Origin: Ottowia thiooxydans DSM 14619
GTDB taxonomy: Bacteria > Pseudomonadota > Gammaproteobacteria > Burkholderiales > Burkholderiaceae_C
Direction: 5' to 3'
Assembly (NCBI RefSeq): GCF_000422885.1
Contig: NZ_AUGX01000015.1
Span: 1-64,000, forward strand
Length of the DNA stretch: 64,000 nt
In this document: piece after piece, positions 1-9,557 of the stretch
Position numbering within the stretch: the stretch's first letter is position 1
Layout of the letters: every line of letters begins with the position of its first letter
The notes under the pieces: model-generated
Databases searched by the model: none
Seen by the model: the letters and a program-made list of their open reading frames with translations, nothing else
What the model was told of the DNA's origin: nothing
Translations under genes and position numbers: made by a program

Positions 1-2
1 GG

Positions 3-86
3 CCTGCACCCGCGGCCAAGGCAGAGGCTGCTTGCGGTTCGGATTGCATGGAGCTTTCGCTGAAACCTTGCGCAGGCGCTGATTGA
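3..86 (+). CDS. possible C-terminal tail of a gene cut by the window edge
   Basis: Frame 3 is open from the window edge and stops at TGA 84-86. It encodes 27 residues rich in Ala, Cys and Pro. The composition is compatible with a real C-terminus, but no domain is recognisable and the stretch is too short to be sure. The dispersed repeat begins directly after the stop. Confidence 0.25.
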   Translation, partial: PAPAAKAEAACGSDCMELSLKPCAGAD

Positions 87-92
87 ATTTAT

Positions 93-535
93 CTTTCCCC
101 GGCAGGGGAAAGACATGCCACTCGAAGGCCGAGCGCAGCAATGGCCCGAGCATGGCTCCCACCCCTTGAGGCCGTGCCGAGGAGCGCAGGGCAAGGGGCG
201 GGCAAGAGCACTGAAAGATGCTCTTGCTTCGTGAACTAGCTTGCGGCAGTTGTTTGAGGGTAGAGAGCGAAGCGAACGAAGCGAGTTCTGCCGCACCGCC
301 CCTTGACCGAGCACCGGAGGGTGCCCGCAGCGCAGCGCAGGGACACGGACTTGGGGTCGCCTTTCTTTTGCCTACTTTTCTTTGGCGAAGCAAAGAACAA
401 GTAGGTGCGTCGCCGGGCGCAATTCCCGGCCTCCGACCTAAAGAAAAGAGCAGAAGGTAATTAGCAACGGCAGCGCTTAATCAACCGCCGCTTGCCCTCA
501 CCCCAGCCCTCTCCCCAGGGGGGAGAGGGAGTTAA
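93..535 (+). repeat. dispersed ~400 bp repeat, copy 1, with REP-like palindromes at both ends
   Basis: This segment has no convincing gene. Its reverse complement recurs at about 35943-36405 with high identity along most of its length, including the stretch around ATGCTCTTGCTTCGTGAACT (219-238) and the run around CTTTGGCGAAGCAAAGAA (380-400). The left end carries a hairpin (CTTTCCCC 93-100 / GGGGAAAG 105-112). The right end carries a CCCTCTCCCC/GGGGAGAGGG palindrome (507-529). An 80-codon ORF (218-460) runs through it and has a degenerate counterpart in the second copy, but it reads as low-complexity translated repeat and is not called as a gene. Confidence 0.85.
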
Positions 536-575
536 AACGCCGGCGCGTAAGACCTTCAAAGGGCAGGCTTGGACC

Positions 576-1013
576 CTATTCCAAGAACTTAACCCCCGTC
601 CCTTCCGCATCCATATACCCCCAAGTAGTAAACCCAATCCCGCTCTTATAAATCACATTGACCACCGCATCCGCCCCAATAGCAACCGCCTTTTCCTTCA
701 GAACCTCATCCGCCTGATCCTTCGTGGGATCTTTGTGAAAAACCGTCAATTTCTTGACGCTCACCTCAATCAGCCCGATTTCCGCGTATTTCTTGCCAGG
801 CAACGAGTCTTCTGAAATCTGGACCTTGTTGCGAGCGGTCTTGACGGCAGCTGCTTTCTGAGCTGCGCTACCGGCAGCATTGGTGCCGGTGCTCACCGCC
901 GCACTGGTATCCGATGGATCCGAGGGAATATTGGAATCGGTGCGGTAAGCGCAACCAGTGGTCAGCGCAACAACGATCAAAGCGCTGAGAAGGGGGAATT
1001 TAAACTTTTTCAT
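576..1013 (-). CDS. small exported lipoprotein of unknown function
   Basis: The 145-aa product starts with a lysine-rich n-region, a hydrophobic core and a lipobox ending at a cysteine (LTTGC, about residues 17-21), so it should be lipidated and anchored in an envelope membrane. The mature part has an Ala/Ser/Thr-rich linker followed by a compact domain with a GADAVVNVIY strand and a final WGYMDAEGTGVKF segment, reminiscent of small YbjQ- or DUF4156-like lipoproteins. I cannot assign a function. It is monocistronic and lies downstream of the AI-2E transporter gene on the same strand. Confidence 0.8.
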   Translation of the reverse strand: MKKFKFPLLSALIVVALTTGCAYRTDSNIPSDPSDTSAAVSTGTNAAGSAAQKAAAVKTARNKVQISEDSLPGKKYAEIGLIEVSVKKLTVFHKDPTKDQADEVLKEKAVAIGADAVVNVIYKSGIGFTTWGYMDAEGTGVKFLE

Positions 1014-1124
1014 CTATCCGTTTTTCGTAATCATGCAATTCTCATGATTAAAAGTAGTAAAAAGAATTCATTTTACGATAATGGAGAATGAACTCTTCCC
1101 CACGGACAGGAAGAGGGCGCTTGT

Positions 1125-2198
1125 TCAGCCCTCTGGGTCTTCTGGCATCGCCTCGTCGTCGCGACGGTTGAACAGGGCCCAAAAAGCCATGAACATCGCT
1201 GCGATGGTGGGGCCAATCACAAAGCCGTTGATACCGAAGAGTGACATGCCTCCAATGGTGCTCACCAGCACCAGGTAATCGGGCATCTTGGTATCTTTGC
1301 CCACCAGCAAAGGCCGCAACACGTTGTCCGAAAGGCCGATGGCCAGCACGCCCCACAAAACCAGACCAATGCCTGGCCAGACCGAGCCAGTGGAAATCAG
1401 GTAGATGGCTACGGGAGCCCAGACCAAGGCAGCACCAATGGCCGGAAGCAGCGACAGCAAGGCCATCACCACCCCCCAGAACACGGCAGCGTGGATACCC
1501 AAGGCCCAAAAGGCCAATCCGCCCAGTGCACCTTGAGCCAACGCAACCAGGACATTGCCTTTGACGGTGGCTCGAATCACGGTGGCGAATTTGGAAAGCA
1601 GGTAGCGGGTATGTTCGCGCTCCAGGGGCACCGAGTCGCGCACCAGCTTCGACAGGTCTCGGCCATCACGGAGCAGGAAGAACAGCAAATACATCATGAT
1701 CACAAAGCTGACCAGGAAGTCGAAGGTGTTCTGACCAATGGCCAAGGCATTGGAGGCCAACATCTGGCCGCCTTGGGCCAGGCCGCTGGAGACACGGTCT
1801 AGCACGCCCTGCAGGTTGGACAAGCCAAAGCGATCCAGCCAGTCGAGCAGCCAATTAGGCAGCGCGCTCAGGATCTGCTGAAAATACGAACGGAAATTAA
1901 TTTCCCCGGCTTTGATGCGCTGCGTCACGCCCGTCACCTCTGTGATCAGGGTAGATGTGATCAGCGCCATCGGCAAGATGACGATCACCAGGCAGGCCAT
2001 CAGTGTGATCAGCGCTGCCGTATTGCTACGTCCTCGCAGCTTGACGCACAGGCGCTGGTAGATGGGGTCGAACATCAGAGCCAGCGTCATGGCCCAGAAC
2101 ACGGCGCCAAAGAAAGGCATCAACACCCACCCGAAAGCGATTGTGATCAAAGCCAGGAGCAGCAGGAAAACAATGCGTTGCAAAGCAGGGGTATTCAT
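1125..2198 (-). CDS. AI-2E family transporter (PerM/YdiK-like)
   Basis: A polytopic inner-membrane protein of 357 aa if it starts at ATG 2198 (MNTPALQRIVFLLLL). The open frame extends to 2354, but the extra 52 residues are Arg/Gly-rich and not membrane-like, so the internal start is preferred. Seven or eight hydrophobic segments and the family-typical C-terminal block around GINGFVIGPTIAAMFMAFW (near residues 318-336) identify the AI-2E/PerM family. Family members include AI-2 exporters and Na+/H+ antiporters; the substrate cannot be told from sequence. It is divergent from the DUF971 gene across about 100 bp. Confidence 0.88.
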   Translation of the reverse strand: MNTPALQRIVFLLLLALITIAFGWVLMPFFGAVFWAMTLALMFDPIYQRLCVKLRGRSNTAALITLMACLVIVILPMALITSTLITEVTGVTQRIKAGEINFRSYFQQILSALPNWLLDWLDRFGLSNLQGVLDRVSSGLAQGGQMLASNALAIGQNTFDFLVSFVIMMYLLFFLLRDGRDLSKLVRDSVPLEREHTRYLLSKFATVIRATVKGNVLVALAQGALGGLAFWALGIHAAVFWGVVMALLSLLPAIGAALVWAPVAIYLISTGSVWPGIGLVLWGVLAIGLSDNVLRPLLVGKDTKMPDYLVLVSTIGGMSLFGINGFVIGPTIAAMFMAFWALFNRRDDEAMPEDPEG

Positions 2199-2300
2199 AG
2201 CGGAGCGACTATAACCTGAGGAGATGCCCGGGGATAGACGCAAGCAACGCGATGGGCGGTCACAATCGGGTAACTCCCCGAGCTCCGGATTATTCAAACC

Positions 2301-2717
2301 ATGCCCAGCCCTACCGCCACGCCCGTCCCTGCTCCCGAGACCCTGGTCGTGCATTCCAAATCACGCGTGCTTGAACTGGCCTGGCCGGACGGCGCGCACT
2401 TTCGCATTCCCTTTGAGCTGATGCGCGTGTATTCGCCTTCCGCCGAAGTGAAGGGCCACGGACCGGGGCAAGAGGTCTTGCAGACTGGAAAGCGCGAGGT
2501 CACGATCACCGGATTGGAGCCCGTAGGCAATTACGCCGTGCAACCAGCGTTTTCAGATGGTCACAACACCGGTATCTTCACATGGGAATATCTATACTTT
2601 CTGGGTTCGCGCCAGGACGAGTTGTGGCGCGACTACGAAGAACGCCTGGTCACGGCGGGCACGGATCGTGACGCCCCGATGGGCCAGCAGACCGGCGGCG
2701 CATGTGGGCATCATTGA
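2301..2717 (+). CDS. DUF971 (GBBH-like N-terminal) protein
   Basis: The 138-aa product contains a single DUF971 domain: SRVLELAWPDGAHFRIPFELMR-type start, a core with SPSAEV, and the terminal GIFTWEYLYFLG strand. The fold is related to the N-terminal domain of gamma-butyrobetaine hydroxylase and to iron-sulfur-associated DUF971 proteins. The C-terminus ends GGACGHH, a Cys/His-rich tail that might bind metal. It lies 54 bp upstream of ubiE on the same strand, a pairing common in Burkholderiales, so the two are probably co-transcribed. The biochemical role is unknown. Confidence 0.9.
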   Translation: MPSPTATPVPAPETLVVHSKSRVLELAWPDGAHFRIPFELMRVYSPSAEVKGHGPGQEVLQTGKREVTITGLEPVGNYAVQPAFSDGHNTGIFTWEYLYFLGSRQDELWRDYEERLVTAGTDRDAPMGQQTGGACGHH

Positions 2718-2771
2718 GCCAGCGCGGTATCGTCAAATCTTCCAGACTTAACTAATTGCATCCTATTTAGT

Positions 2772-3506
2772 ATGGCTACCACCCATTTCGGCTACGAAGA
2801 CGTTGATGAGCGAGACAAGGCACGTCGCGTGCGCGGCGTATTTGACTCCGTAGCCTCTCGTTACGACCTGATGAACGATCTGATGTCCGGGGGCTTGCAC
2901 CGTGTGTGGAAGGCCTATACCGTGACTGTGGCCAACGTCAAAGAAGGGCATCGTGTGCTGGATATCGCCGGCGGCACGGGTGACTTGGCGCTGGCGTTCG
3001 CGAAAAAAGCAGGTGCCAGTGGCCAGGTGGTGCATACGGACATCAACGAAGCCATGCTGCGCACGGGGCGCGATCGCCTGCTGGATGCTGGCGTGATCCT
3101 CCCCACCACCGTGTGCGATGCAGAAAAACTGCCTTTCCCCGACGGATATTTTGATGTGGTCAGCGTCGCTTTTGGGCTGCGGAACATGACGCACAAGGAT
3201 GCTGCACTGCGCGAAATGGCCCGCGTCCTCAAAATTGGCGGCAAGCTTTTGGTGCTCGAGTTCTCGCGTGTGGCCGCACCGTTGCAAAAAGCCTACGATC
3301 TGTACTCATTCAAGGTGCTTCCGCGCCTGGGAAAACTGGTGGCAGGAGACGACGCCAGTTACCGGTATTTGGCCGAATCCATTCGCATGCACCCTAATCA
3401 GGCGGAACTAAAAGCGCTAATGAAGGTCAATGGGTTTGGACACGTGGATTATCACAACATGACTGCTGGGGTTGTTTCCCTACACGTTGGCCTCAAATGC
3501 GGGTAG
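2772..3506 (+). CDS. ubiE: ubiquinone/menaquinone C-methyltransferase UbiE
   Basis: A class I SAM-dependent methyltransferase of 244 aa. It C-methylates the benzoquinol ring in ubiquinone synthesis (and demethylmenaquinol where present). The N-terminal [20 protein letters not shown] signature (20-39), SAM motif [10 protein letters not shown] (63-71) and the [20 protein letters not shown] block (about 137-156) are the family signatures. Length is typical (E. coli 251 aa). It begins a block with a Tim44-like protein, UbiJ and UbiB, so the neighbourhood is coherent ubiquinone synthesis. Confidence 0.97.
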   Translation: MATTHFGYEDVDERDKARRVRGVFDSVASRYDLMNDLMSGGLHRVWKAYTVTVANVKEGHRVLDIAGGTGDLALAFAKKAGASGQVVHTDINEAMLRTGRDRLLDAGVILPTTVCDAEKLPFPDGYFDVVSVAFGLRNMTHKDAALREMARVLKIGGKLLVLEFSRVAAPLQKAYDLYSFKVLPRLGKLVAGDDASYRYLAESIRMHPNQAELKALMKVNGFGHVDYHNMTAGVVSLHVGLKCG

Positions 3507-3556
3507 TCTTTGGGTGATCCGGCTACAAAAATTTAACTTCTAGGAGATACGACCAC

Positions 3557-4561
3557 ATGAACCTGTCTGCCATTGTTTCGCGCCTCTGTACCTTGCTTTT
3601 GGCAGTGGTCATGGTTGGCGCTTTCACATTCGACGCCGAGGCGCGCCGTATGGGCGGTGGAAAGTCCATGGGCCGCCAATCCAGTAACGTCACTCAGCGT
3701 GATGCATCGCCGCCAGCGGCTGCACCCAATACGCCAAGCCAAACTGCCGCAGCGGGCGCCGCCGGTACCGCTGGTGCAGCAGCTGCTGCCACCCGCAAGC
3801 CATGGGGCGCCATGCTGGGCGGTCTCGCCGCCGGCTTGGGACTCGCGTGGCTGGCGAGTTCGCTCGGCCTCGGCGCTGCTTTTGGCAACATTTTGCTGAT
3901 CGTACTGCTGGGTGTTGCCGCCGTGGTGGTATTCAACATGCTGCGCCGCCGCTCGGCCGGCAACGCTTCCAGCCCCTTGGCCTATCAAGGTGCCGGAGCG
4001 GCCAATCCGGTCACGCCGCGTCAGTACAGCCCTGAAAAAGTTGGCAATGATGCGTCTGCCCGCCCTTGGGAGGGCCAGACCGCCAGCTTCAATACGGGTG
4101 CTGCCGGTGCGGCGTCTGGTGTGGCTGGTGGCTCCATGATTGGGGCAGGGCTCGCGGGTTCGCAAAACTGGGGTGTTCCTGCTGATTTTGATATTGCAGG
4201 TTTCACCGCCGCTGCCAAGCGCAATTTCATCAGCCTGCAAGACGCCTGGGATCGCTCTGATATTGCGGCTCTGCGCGCCATGATGACCGATGACATGCTG
4301 ACTGAAATCCAGAGCCAATTGGCCGAGCGTGAACGCACCGCCCCTGGTCAAACCAACCAGACCGAAGTCGTCATGCTGGAAGCCCAACTGCTCGGAATCG
4401 AGGAAGTTGATGACGCTTACATGGCGAGCGTGGAGTTCAGCGGCATGATCCGCGAAGACCTCTCCGCCGGTCCTAGCCCGTTCCGTGAAGTTTGGAACAT
4501 GACGAAATCACGTACTGGCCGGGGTGGTTGGCTGGTGGCTGGAGTGCAGGCACTCCAGTGA
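3557..4561 (+). CDS. Tim44-like domain membrane protein
   Basis: The 334-aa product has an N-terminal hydrophobic signal/anchor, an Ala/Pro-rich segment, two hydrophobic stretches near residues 83-100 and 112-128 (the second followed by RRR), and a C-terminal Tim44/MRPL45-type domain (about 210-334) starting FISLQDAWDRSD and ending with GGWLVAGVQALQ. Bacterial members are membrane-bound and of uncertain role; the domain is named after a mitochondrial import factor. In Burkholderiales it regularly sits between ubiE and ubiJ, as here. RBS: TAGGAGAT, about 9 nt before the ATG. Confidence 0.9.
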   Translation: MNLSAIVSRLCTLLLAVVMVGAFTFDAEARRMGGGKSMGRQSSNVTQRDASPPAAAPNTPSQTAAAGAAGTAGAAAAATRKPWGAMLGGLAAGLGLAWLASSLGLGAAFGNILLIVLLGVAAVVVFNMLRRRSAGNASSPLAYQGAGAANPVTPRQYSPEKVGNDASARPWEGQTASFNTGAAGAASGVAGGSMIGAGLAGSQNWGVPADFDIAGFTAAAKRNFISLQDAWDRSDIAALRAMMTDDMLTEIQSQLAERERTAPGQTNQTEVVMLEAQLLGIEEVDDAYMASVEFSGMIREDLSAGPSPFREVWNMTKSRTGRGGWLVAGVQALQ

Positions 4562-4660
4562 TGAGAAACTGAGCGATCAGCCCTGCTTCAGGCGCCGAAG
4601 GGCGACTAAGTAGCAGGGTCTGACCCTTCACTGCTCACCACTCGACCGATAATGGGGACT

Positions 4661-5236
4661 ATGGCAACACAGTCCCCATTTTCATTGCTGGCCGAAGCCT
4701 TCAGCAAGCTCACCGAAAAACTGTCGGCACCTACTTGGCTGGTAGAAGAGATGCAGCACCGTTCAGTGCTGTTTTTGAACCATGTGCTGATGCAGGAGCC
4801 AGAGGCTCAGGCCCGCCTTCTAAAACAACAAGGTCGCGTGGTTCGTCTGCAGTGGCGAGATCTGGCGATGCAGTTGTCCGCCACACCTGCAGGGCTCTTG
4901 GAGCTAGCCCCTGAAGCCACGCCCGATCTGCTGCTCACCGTAACGGATGCTTCCCCTTTGACATTGGCGCAGGGTGTCTTGCGTGGTGAAAGACCGGCAG
5001 TGCGCATTGAAGGCGACGTGCAATTCGCAGCTGAAGTCAATTGGCTGGTCGACAACGTCCGCTGGGACGCCGAGGAAGATCTCGCGCGTTTCATAGGCGA
5101 TGCACCCGCCCATACGATTGCCAACGTGGCGCGCAGCGCAGCCGCCAGTTTGAGGCAGTTCGTAGGCAAGGCTACTTCGGGGCCCTCTGCGCCCGGTTCA
5201 GGCTCAGGCTCTTTTGGCGGTAAGGCTGATTCATGA
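4661..5236 (+). CDS. ubiJ: UbiJ, SCP2-domain accessory factor of ubiquinone synthesis
   Basis: A soluble SCP2-fold protein that binds polyprenyl-phenol intermediates and scaffolds the Ubi complex. An in-frame ATG lies at 4652, but ATG 4661 has a GGGGAC Shine-Dalgarno at the right distance and gives [14 protein letters not shown]. The N-terminal helix, the VLFLNHVL segment and the [20 protein letters not shown] block identify the SCP2/UbiJ family. A Ser/Gly-rich tail ends the protein. Its stop overlaps the ubiB start by 4 bp (ATGA), indicating translational coupling. Length (191 aa) is normal. Confidence 0.92.
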   Translation: MATQSPFSLLAEAFSKLTEKLSAPTWLVEEMQHRSVLFLNHVLMQEPEAQARLLKQQGRVVRLQWRDLAMQLSATPAGLLELAPEATPDLLLTVTDASPLTLAQGVLRGERPAVRIEGDVQFAAEVNWLVDNVRWDAEEDLARFIGDAPAHTIANVARSAAASLRQFVGKATSGPSAPGSGSGSFGGKADS

Positions 5237-6801
5237 GGAGCGTGCTGCGGGCCACCACCATCGCTTGGGTGGCGCTGCGTTATGGGCTGGATGAACTGGT
5301 CCTCACCAGTTTCCAAAAACCCTGGCTGCGCCTGATCGCCCGTTTCGCTTCAATTGGGCGGGATCTCTCAGCGCCGCGCGGGCAACGTTTGCGAGAGGCG
5401 CTTGAACGTCTGGGGCCTATCTTCGTCAAGTTTGGGCAGGTGCTCTCCACCCGGCGCGATTTGCTCGCCACCGATATCGCGGAAGAGTTGGCCCTTTTGC
5501 AGGATCGCGTGCCGCCCTTTCCAGCTGAAGTGGCTGTCGCCACGATAGAGCGTGCTTTTCGCCAGCCCATAGACAAGATATTCGTCAGTTTTGAGAGAGA
5601 GCCGGTAGCCAGTGCATCGATTGCCCAGGTGCACTTTGCTGTCCTCCGCGATGCCAGTGGGAGGGAGCGTGAGGTCGCCGTCAAGGTGCTGCGTCCTGGC
5701 ATGCAGAAGGTGATCGAGAAGGATCTGAATCTGATCGGCACCATGGCAGCGTGGATAGAAAATATCTCCGCCGACGGAAAGCGCTTGAAGCCCCGCGAGG
5801 TGGTCGCGGAGTTTGACAAGTACCTCCACGACGAGTTGGACCTCGTGCGCGAGGCCGCGAGTGCCGCTCAGCTCAGGCGCAACATGGCTGGCCTGGACCT
5901 GGTCATGATCCCTGAGATTTTTTGGGATTACTGTCGGCCGGACGTCATGGTGATGGAACGCATGAAAGGCATTCCTATTGGCCAGGTCGAACGCTTGCGA
6001 GCGGCCGGCGTGGACATTCCGAAGCTGGCGCGCGATGGGGTCACGATCTTCTTTACCCAGGTCTTTCGCGACGGCTTCTTCCATGCCGACATGCACCCGG
6101 GCAACATCATGGTGAGCGTGGAGCCAGCGACCTTCGGGCGCTACATCTCGCTTGATTTCGGCATCGTCGGCACTCTCACGCAATACGACAAGGAATACCT
6201 TGCCCAGAACTTCACCGCGTTCTTCAGGCGAGATTACAAACGCGTGGCCGAGCTGCACCTGGAAAGTGGCTGGGTTCCCCCGGGCACCAGGGTGGACGAG
6301 CTGGAAGCGGCCATCCGCAGCGTGTGTGAGCCCTACTTCGATAGGCCGTTGAAAGAAATTTCGCTCGGCATGGTGCTTATGCGCCTGTTCCAGACATCGC
6401 GTCGCTTTCAAGTGGTGATTCAACCGCAGCTTGTTCTATTGCAGAAAACCTTGCTGAATGTGGAAGGCCTGGGACGCCAGCTTGATCCCGACCTCGATCT
6501 CTGGCACACCGCCAAGCCGTTTCTTGAGAAATGGATGCTTGATCAGATCGGGCCCAAGCGTCTGTGGCGGGAAATCCGGGACCAAGCGCCGTATCTGGCC
6601 AAGATGCTGCCGGAAATGCCACGCTTGCTGCACGGCTACCTTTCGCAAAGGCCCAGTGATGGCCTGAAGCGCGAGTTGCTCGCCCTGGTGGCCGAGCAGC
6701 AGCGCACCAATAGCCTTCTCAAGGTGATCGCGCTAGCCTTCCTTGGCTTCCTGCTGGCGTTGGTGGCGGCTTTCGTATTTGTCCGAATGAACTGGTTCTA
6801 G
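5233..6801 (+). CDS. ubiB: UbiB atypical kinase-like protein of ubiquinone synthesis
   Basis: 522 aa, ABC1/ADCK/UbiB family. It supports the membrane-associated ubiquinone complex, probably as an ATPase. Visible features: the KxGQ motif KFGQVLSTR (66-74), the Ala-rich nucleotide loop around [14 protein letters not shown], the [10 protein letters not shown] lysine strand, the catalytic [11 protein letters not shown] loop and LDFGIVG (DFG equivalent), and one or two C-terminal transmembrane segments after residue 490. Length matches E. coli UbiB (546 aa). It is the last gene of the ubi block; the next gene is convergent. Confidence 0.97.
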   Translation: MRSVLRATTIAWVALRYGLDELVLTSFQKPWLRLIARFASIGRDLSAPRGQRLREALERLGPIFVKFGQVLSTRRDLLATDIAEELALLQDRVPPFPAEVAVATIERAFRQPIDKIFVSFEREPVASASIAQVHFAVLRDASGREREVAVKVLRPGMQKVIEKDLNLIGTMAAWIENISADGKRLKPREVVAEFDKYLHDELDLVREAASAAQLRRNMAGLDLVMIPEIFWDYCRPDVMVMERMKGIPIGQVERLRAAGVDIPKLARDGVTIFFTQVFRDGFFHADMHPGNIMVSVEPATFGRYISLDFGIVGTLTQYDKEYLAQNFTAFFRRDYKRVAELHLESGWVPPGTRVDELEAAIRSVCEPYFDRPLKEISLGMVLMRLFQTSRRFQVVIQPQLVLLQKTLLNVEGLGRQLDPDLDLWHTAKPFLEKWMLDQIGPKRLWREIRDQAPYLAKMLPEMPRLLHGYLSQRPSDGLKRELLALVAEQQRTNSLLKVIALAFLGFLLALVAAFVFVRMNWF

Positions 6802-6836
6802 GGGCCTGCTTGGTGCCTACTGGCAGCAAGTGGGTA

Positions 6837-7736
6837 TCAGCCGGGCGCCTGGCCCAGTTTCGCCACCAGAAAATCCACCATCACCCTCACTTTGGCGGGC
6901 GGGTGGCGATTCGCCGGCCAAACCGCATAGATGCCACCCAGCTCGTGTGTGGGGTGATCCAGCGTCAACGCGACCAGCTCGCCCTTGGCTATGGAAGCGT
7001 CCAGGATAAAGGTGGGGTGATAAATCAGACCCTGGCCGCCCAGGGCGGCGGCCAATAGCGCTTCACCACTGTTGGCGCGAAGATTGCCCTGTACGGCTTG
7101 GGTGATGCTTCCATCGGCGCCAAATCGCCACTGCGCGGGCGTATTGGTGATGGACAGTGTGTAACCCAGGCAGTTGTGATGCGCCAGATCAGCCACAGTT
7201 TTTGGAGCACCATGGCGTTTGAGATAGGAGGGCGAGGCGCACAGGATCATGCGGCAATCGCCCAGCCGGCGAGCCTGCAAGGTATCGTCGTGCAGATGCC
7301 CAATGCGTACCGCCATATCCCAGCGCTCGCTCACCAGGTCTACCGGTGCGTCTGTCATGCCCAGCTCCAGGCTGACCGCCGGATGAGCCTCACTGAACGC
7401 CGGAATGAGCGGGGCGATGTGGCGCATCCCGTATGAATGAGGCATGTTCAGCCGCAGCACGCCCGTGGCGCGCGTTCGCTGGGCGGTGGCGGCTGCGTCG
7501 GCGTCATCCACATCGTCCAGAATGCGCAGCGCAGCTTCAAGATAGGCTTCGCCTGCCTCGGTCAGCACAAGCTTGCGCGTAGAACGGTGCAGCAGCTTTA
7601 CGCCCAGGCGTGCCTCCAGCGCATCCACGTGCTTGGTGGCCATGGAGGGTGACATGTCCAGGGCACGCGCCGCACTTGAAAGCGTGCCAGACTGAGCAGC
7701 CAGGGTGAACACGCGCATGCTGTTCAATCTATCCAC
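6837..7736 (-). CDS. LysR-family transcriptional regulator
   Basis: 299 aa with an N-terminal winged helix-turn-helix (about 1-60: MDRLNSMRVFTLAAQSGTLS start, SSAARALDMSPSMATKHV recognition region) and a C-terminal LysR substrate-binding domain (about 90-293). It belongs to the large CrgA/DhcR-like subgroup. It is transcribed away from the extradiol dioxygenase gene with a 92 bp shared intergenic region (7737-7828), the usual arrangement for a LysR regulator and its target. The inducer is unknown. Confidence 0.93.
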   Translation of the reverse strand: MDRLNSMRVFTLAAQSGTLSSAARALDMSPSMATKHVDALEARLGVKLLHRSTRKLVLTEAGEAYLEAALRILDDVDDADAAATAQRTRATGVLRLNMPHSYGMRHIAPLIPAFSEAHPAVSLELGMTDAPVDLVSERWDMAVRIGHLHDDTLQARRLGDCRMILCASPSYLKRHGAPKTVADLAHHNCLGYTLSITNTPAQWRFGADGSITQAVQGNLRANSGEALLAAALGGQGLIYHPTFILDASIAKGELVALTLDHPTHELGGIYAVWPANRHPPAKVRVMVDFLVAKLGQAPG

Positions 7737-7828
7737 GGCAAGCCTTTCATTTCGTACTCCAGGTTAAAACTGATTGGCGATTCTGGCCCTTTGAAAAGCA
7801 GCCGTCAAAGCGCAAACTTGAAGCCATC

Positions 7829-8665
7829 ATGAATACCACCTCCGCCTCAACTGCATCTGCACTCCGGATGCCCGCCTTCTACATCCCCCACGGAGCCGGG
7901 CCTTGCTTCTTCATGGACTGGAATCCAGCTGACGCCTGGGACAAAACCGCTGGTTTCCTGCGCAGCATCCCTGGCAGCTTGCCAGCGCCGCCCAAAGCCA
8001 TCTTGCTGGTCACGGCCCACTGGCTGGCGCCAGAGGTCACACTGACCGGCGCGGCGCAGCCAGGCATGTTGTTTGATTACTACGGTTTTCCTCCGCATAC
8101 TTACGAACTACGTTACCCCGCCCCCGGTGCACCCGCACTGGCCGAGCGTGTGCGAGGCTTGCTGGCTGGCGCTCATATTGCCTCCTCAGTGGATGCGGAG
8201 CGAGGCTACGACCACGGCACCTTCATTCCGCTCAAAGTGGCTTTTCCAGACGCCGATGTGCCCGTGCTGCAAGTCTCGCTCCTGGGCAGCCTCGACGCAG
8301 GGGCCCACGTCAACTATGGCCGTGCGCTGGCGCCGCTCCGCGATGAAGGCGTACTGATTATTGGCAGTGGCATGAGTTACCACAACATGCGCGGCTATGG
8401 AGACCCGCGCTCCACACCAATCAGCGCCGAGTTCGATCGTTGGTTGACGGACACTGTGGGGCTGCCAGCGCAGGAGCGCAATGACCGGTTGAGCCACTGG
8501 GATACAGCCAGCGGCCCGGCGGGTCGCCTGTCTCATCCAGCGCGCGCCGAAGAGCATCTGCTGCCTCTGCATGTGGTGGCCGGCGCCGCAGGGGAGGGCT
8601 CAGGGCGCAAGGTGTTTTCTGACGAAGTAATGCGCACTGTGATCTCCGCCTTCAGATTTGATTGA
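7829..8665 (+). CDS. class III extradiol ring-cleavage dioxygenase (DODA/YgiD type)
   Basis: 278 aa, LigB superfamily. Such enzymes use Fe(II) (or Zn in some YgiD structures) to cleave catecholic substrates such as L-DOPA. Likely metal ligands are His21 (IPHGAG), His64 (VTAHW) and His243 (EEHLLPLH); His129 (YDHGTFIPL) is the probable catalytic acid-base. The GSGMSYHNM motif is also typical. It is divergently paired with the LysR gene. The physiological substrate is not evident. A palindromic repeat lies 52 bp after the stop. Confidence 0.9.
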   Translation: MNTTSASTASALRMPAFYIPHGAGPCFFMDWNPADAWDKTAGFLRSIPGSLPAPPKAILLVTAHWLAPEVTLTGAAQPGMLFDYYGFPPHTYELRYPAPGAPALAERVRGLLAGAHIASSVDAERGYDHGTFIPLKVAFPDADVPVLQVSLLGSLDAGAHVNYGRALAPLRDEGVLIIGSGMSYHNMRGYGDPRSTPISAEFDRWLTDTVGLPAQERNDRLSHWDTASGPAGRLSHPARAEEHLLPLHVVAGAAGEGSGRKVFSDEVMRTVISAFRFD

Positions 8666-8717
8666 CACCACACTTGGTGGGCCGGCCATCCGGGCTGTGA
8701 GGGGTTTTGAAGAGGCC

Positions 8718-8888
8718 CCTAGGAGGCTGTCGGACTTGGAAATCGCCGGCTGCAAATGGGCCGCAGCGGTCCATTTTTCACGGTCTTTTTGACCCATAGC
8801 TAGGCTATGGGCCTGCAAATCCCGTGAAAACTGTCCTCGCTGGGGCCCATTTTCGCTATCGGCGCTCCAAGTCCGACAGCCTCCTAGG
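8718..8888. repeat. 171 bp palindromic element, long copy
   Basis: The two ends are perfect inverted copies: CCTAGGAGGCTGTCGGACTT plus GGA at 8718-8740 and its complement at 8866-8888. Inside is a second perfect hairpin, CCCATAGC (8793-8800) / GCTATGGG (8804-8811). The whole element could fold into a long cruciform. A shorter copy is at 31640-31733 in opposite orientation. No ORF here is credible. The gene-free interval 8666-8989 otherwise holds only an AT-rich stretch (about 8905-8945) that may carry the promoter of the next gene. Confidence 0.9.
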
Positions 8889-8989
8889 CTGGTGAGCATA
8901 GTGAGAATACTTTTGAATTAATTTAAAAGTATCAATTTTCGATACTGGTCAGGCTCTGGAAGACAACTTGCCATGTTGAGGGCCCTTCC

Positions 8990-9550
8990 GTGACGGAGCA
9001 GGTCGCACACTCCGCGCCCATGCTCAATCTAATACCTGAACCATTGGCGCGGCCCGTACGGAGCCGCCTCCTGCCTCTTGCATCAATTGCGCTTCAGAGG
9101 CTGTTTCGCTTTCGAACCTCTCTGATGTGCGCAGGCGCCGTATTCATGGCGGCCAGTACCCCTGCTTGGGCTCAAAGCACTACATCCACGGCAATCTCTT
9201 TGCTGCCGGTCATTTCGGTGGTTGTTCCCGCTTCTCTTGCCGGCGCCGTATTGAGCAAGCTGGCGGAAGTGCCCGCCGCTCTGGCGGTGAGCGGCGCTGT
9301 GCTCACAGTAAAAGCTGTGCAGGCATCAGCGCAAGGCACGGTGTATTTACTGGAACGCGCCGGCGATGGCGCCACGGCCAGTGTGCTCATGACCACAGGC
9401 GTGCTTGGCGGCGCATCAGCCATTGCGGGCACTGCCTTGGTAGTGACCGTGATTGCCAGCGGAGCAATATTGTCCGCGGGTGGGGAGGCGATTGCATTCG
9501 TCCCCAATTCCGCTGGACAGGCCTTGCTCTACAGCGAGCGACTGATCTAA
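8990..9550 (+). CDS. exported or membrane protein of unknown function, partner of DUF2145 gene
   Basis: 186 aa, or 146 aa if translation starts at the internal Met about residue 45 (MCAGAVFMAAS), which gives a better signal peptide ending AWAQS. The rest is Ala/Val-rich with hydrophobic stretches (about 65-85, 88-108, 133-160), separated by a conserved-looking QGTVYLLERAGDGATASV segment and ending GEAIAFVPNSAGQALLYSER. I associate this pattern with a small Burkholderiales family found next to DUF2145 genes; no function is known to me. It is 7 bp upstream of the DUF2145 gene, so the two are an operon. Confidence 0.8.
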   Translation: MTEQVAHSAPMLNLIPEPLARPVRSRLLPLASIALQRLFRFRTSLMCAGAVFMAASTPAWAQSTTSTAISLLPVISVVVPASLAGAVLSKLAEVPAALAVSGAVLTVKAVQASAQGTVYLLERAGDGATASVLMTTGVLGGASAIAGTALVVTVIASGAILSAGGEAIAFVPNSAGQALLYSERLI

Positions 9551-9557
9551 GCGGCTG

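Noticed and set aside
218-460. 80-codon ORF in the left repeat as a protein-coding gene
   Set aside because: It lies fully inside a dispersed repeat, is Arg/Ala/Glu low-complexity, and the second copy has changed length and ending.
8990-9550. Bacteriocin or toxin made by the Ala/Val-rich protein
   Set aside because: It has an ordinary signal peptide, sits in a conserved-looking operon with DUF2145, and there is no immunity or export gene nearby.
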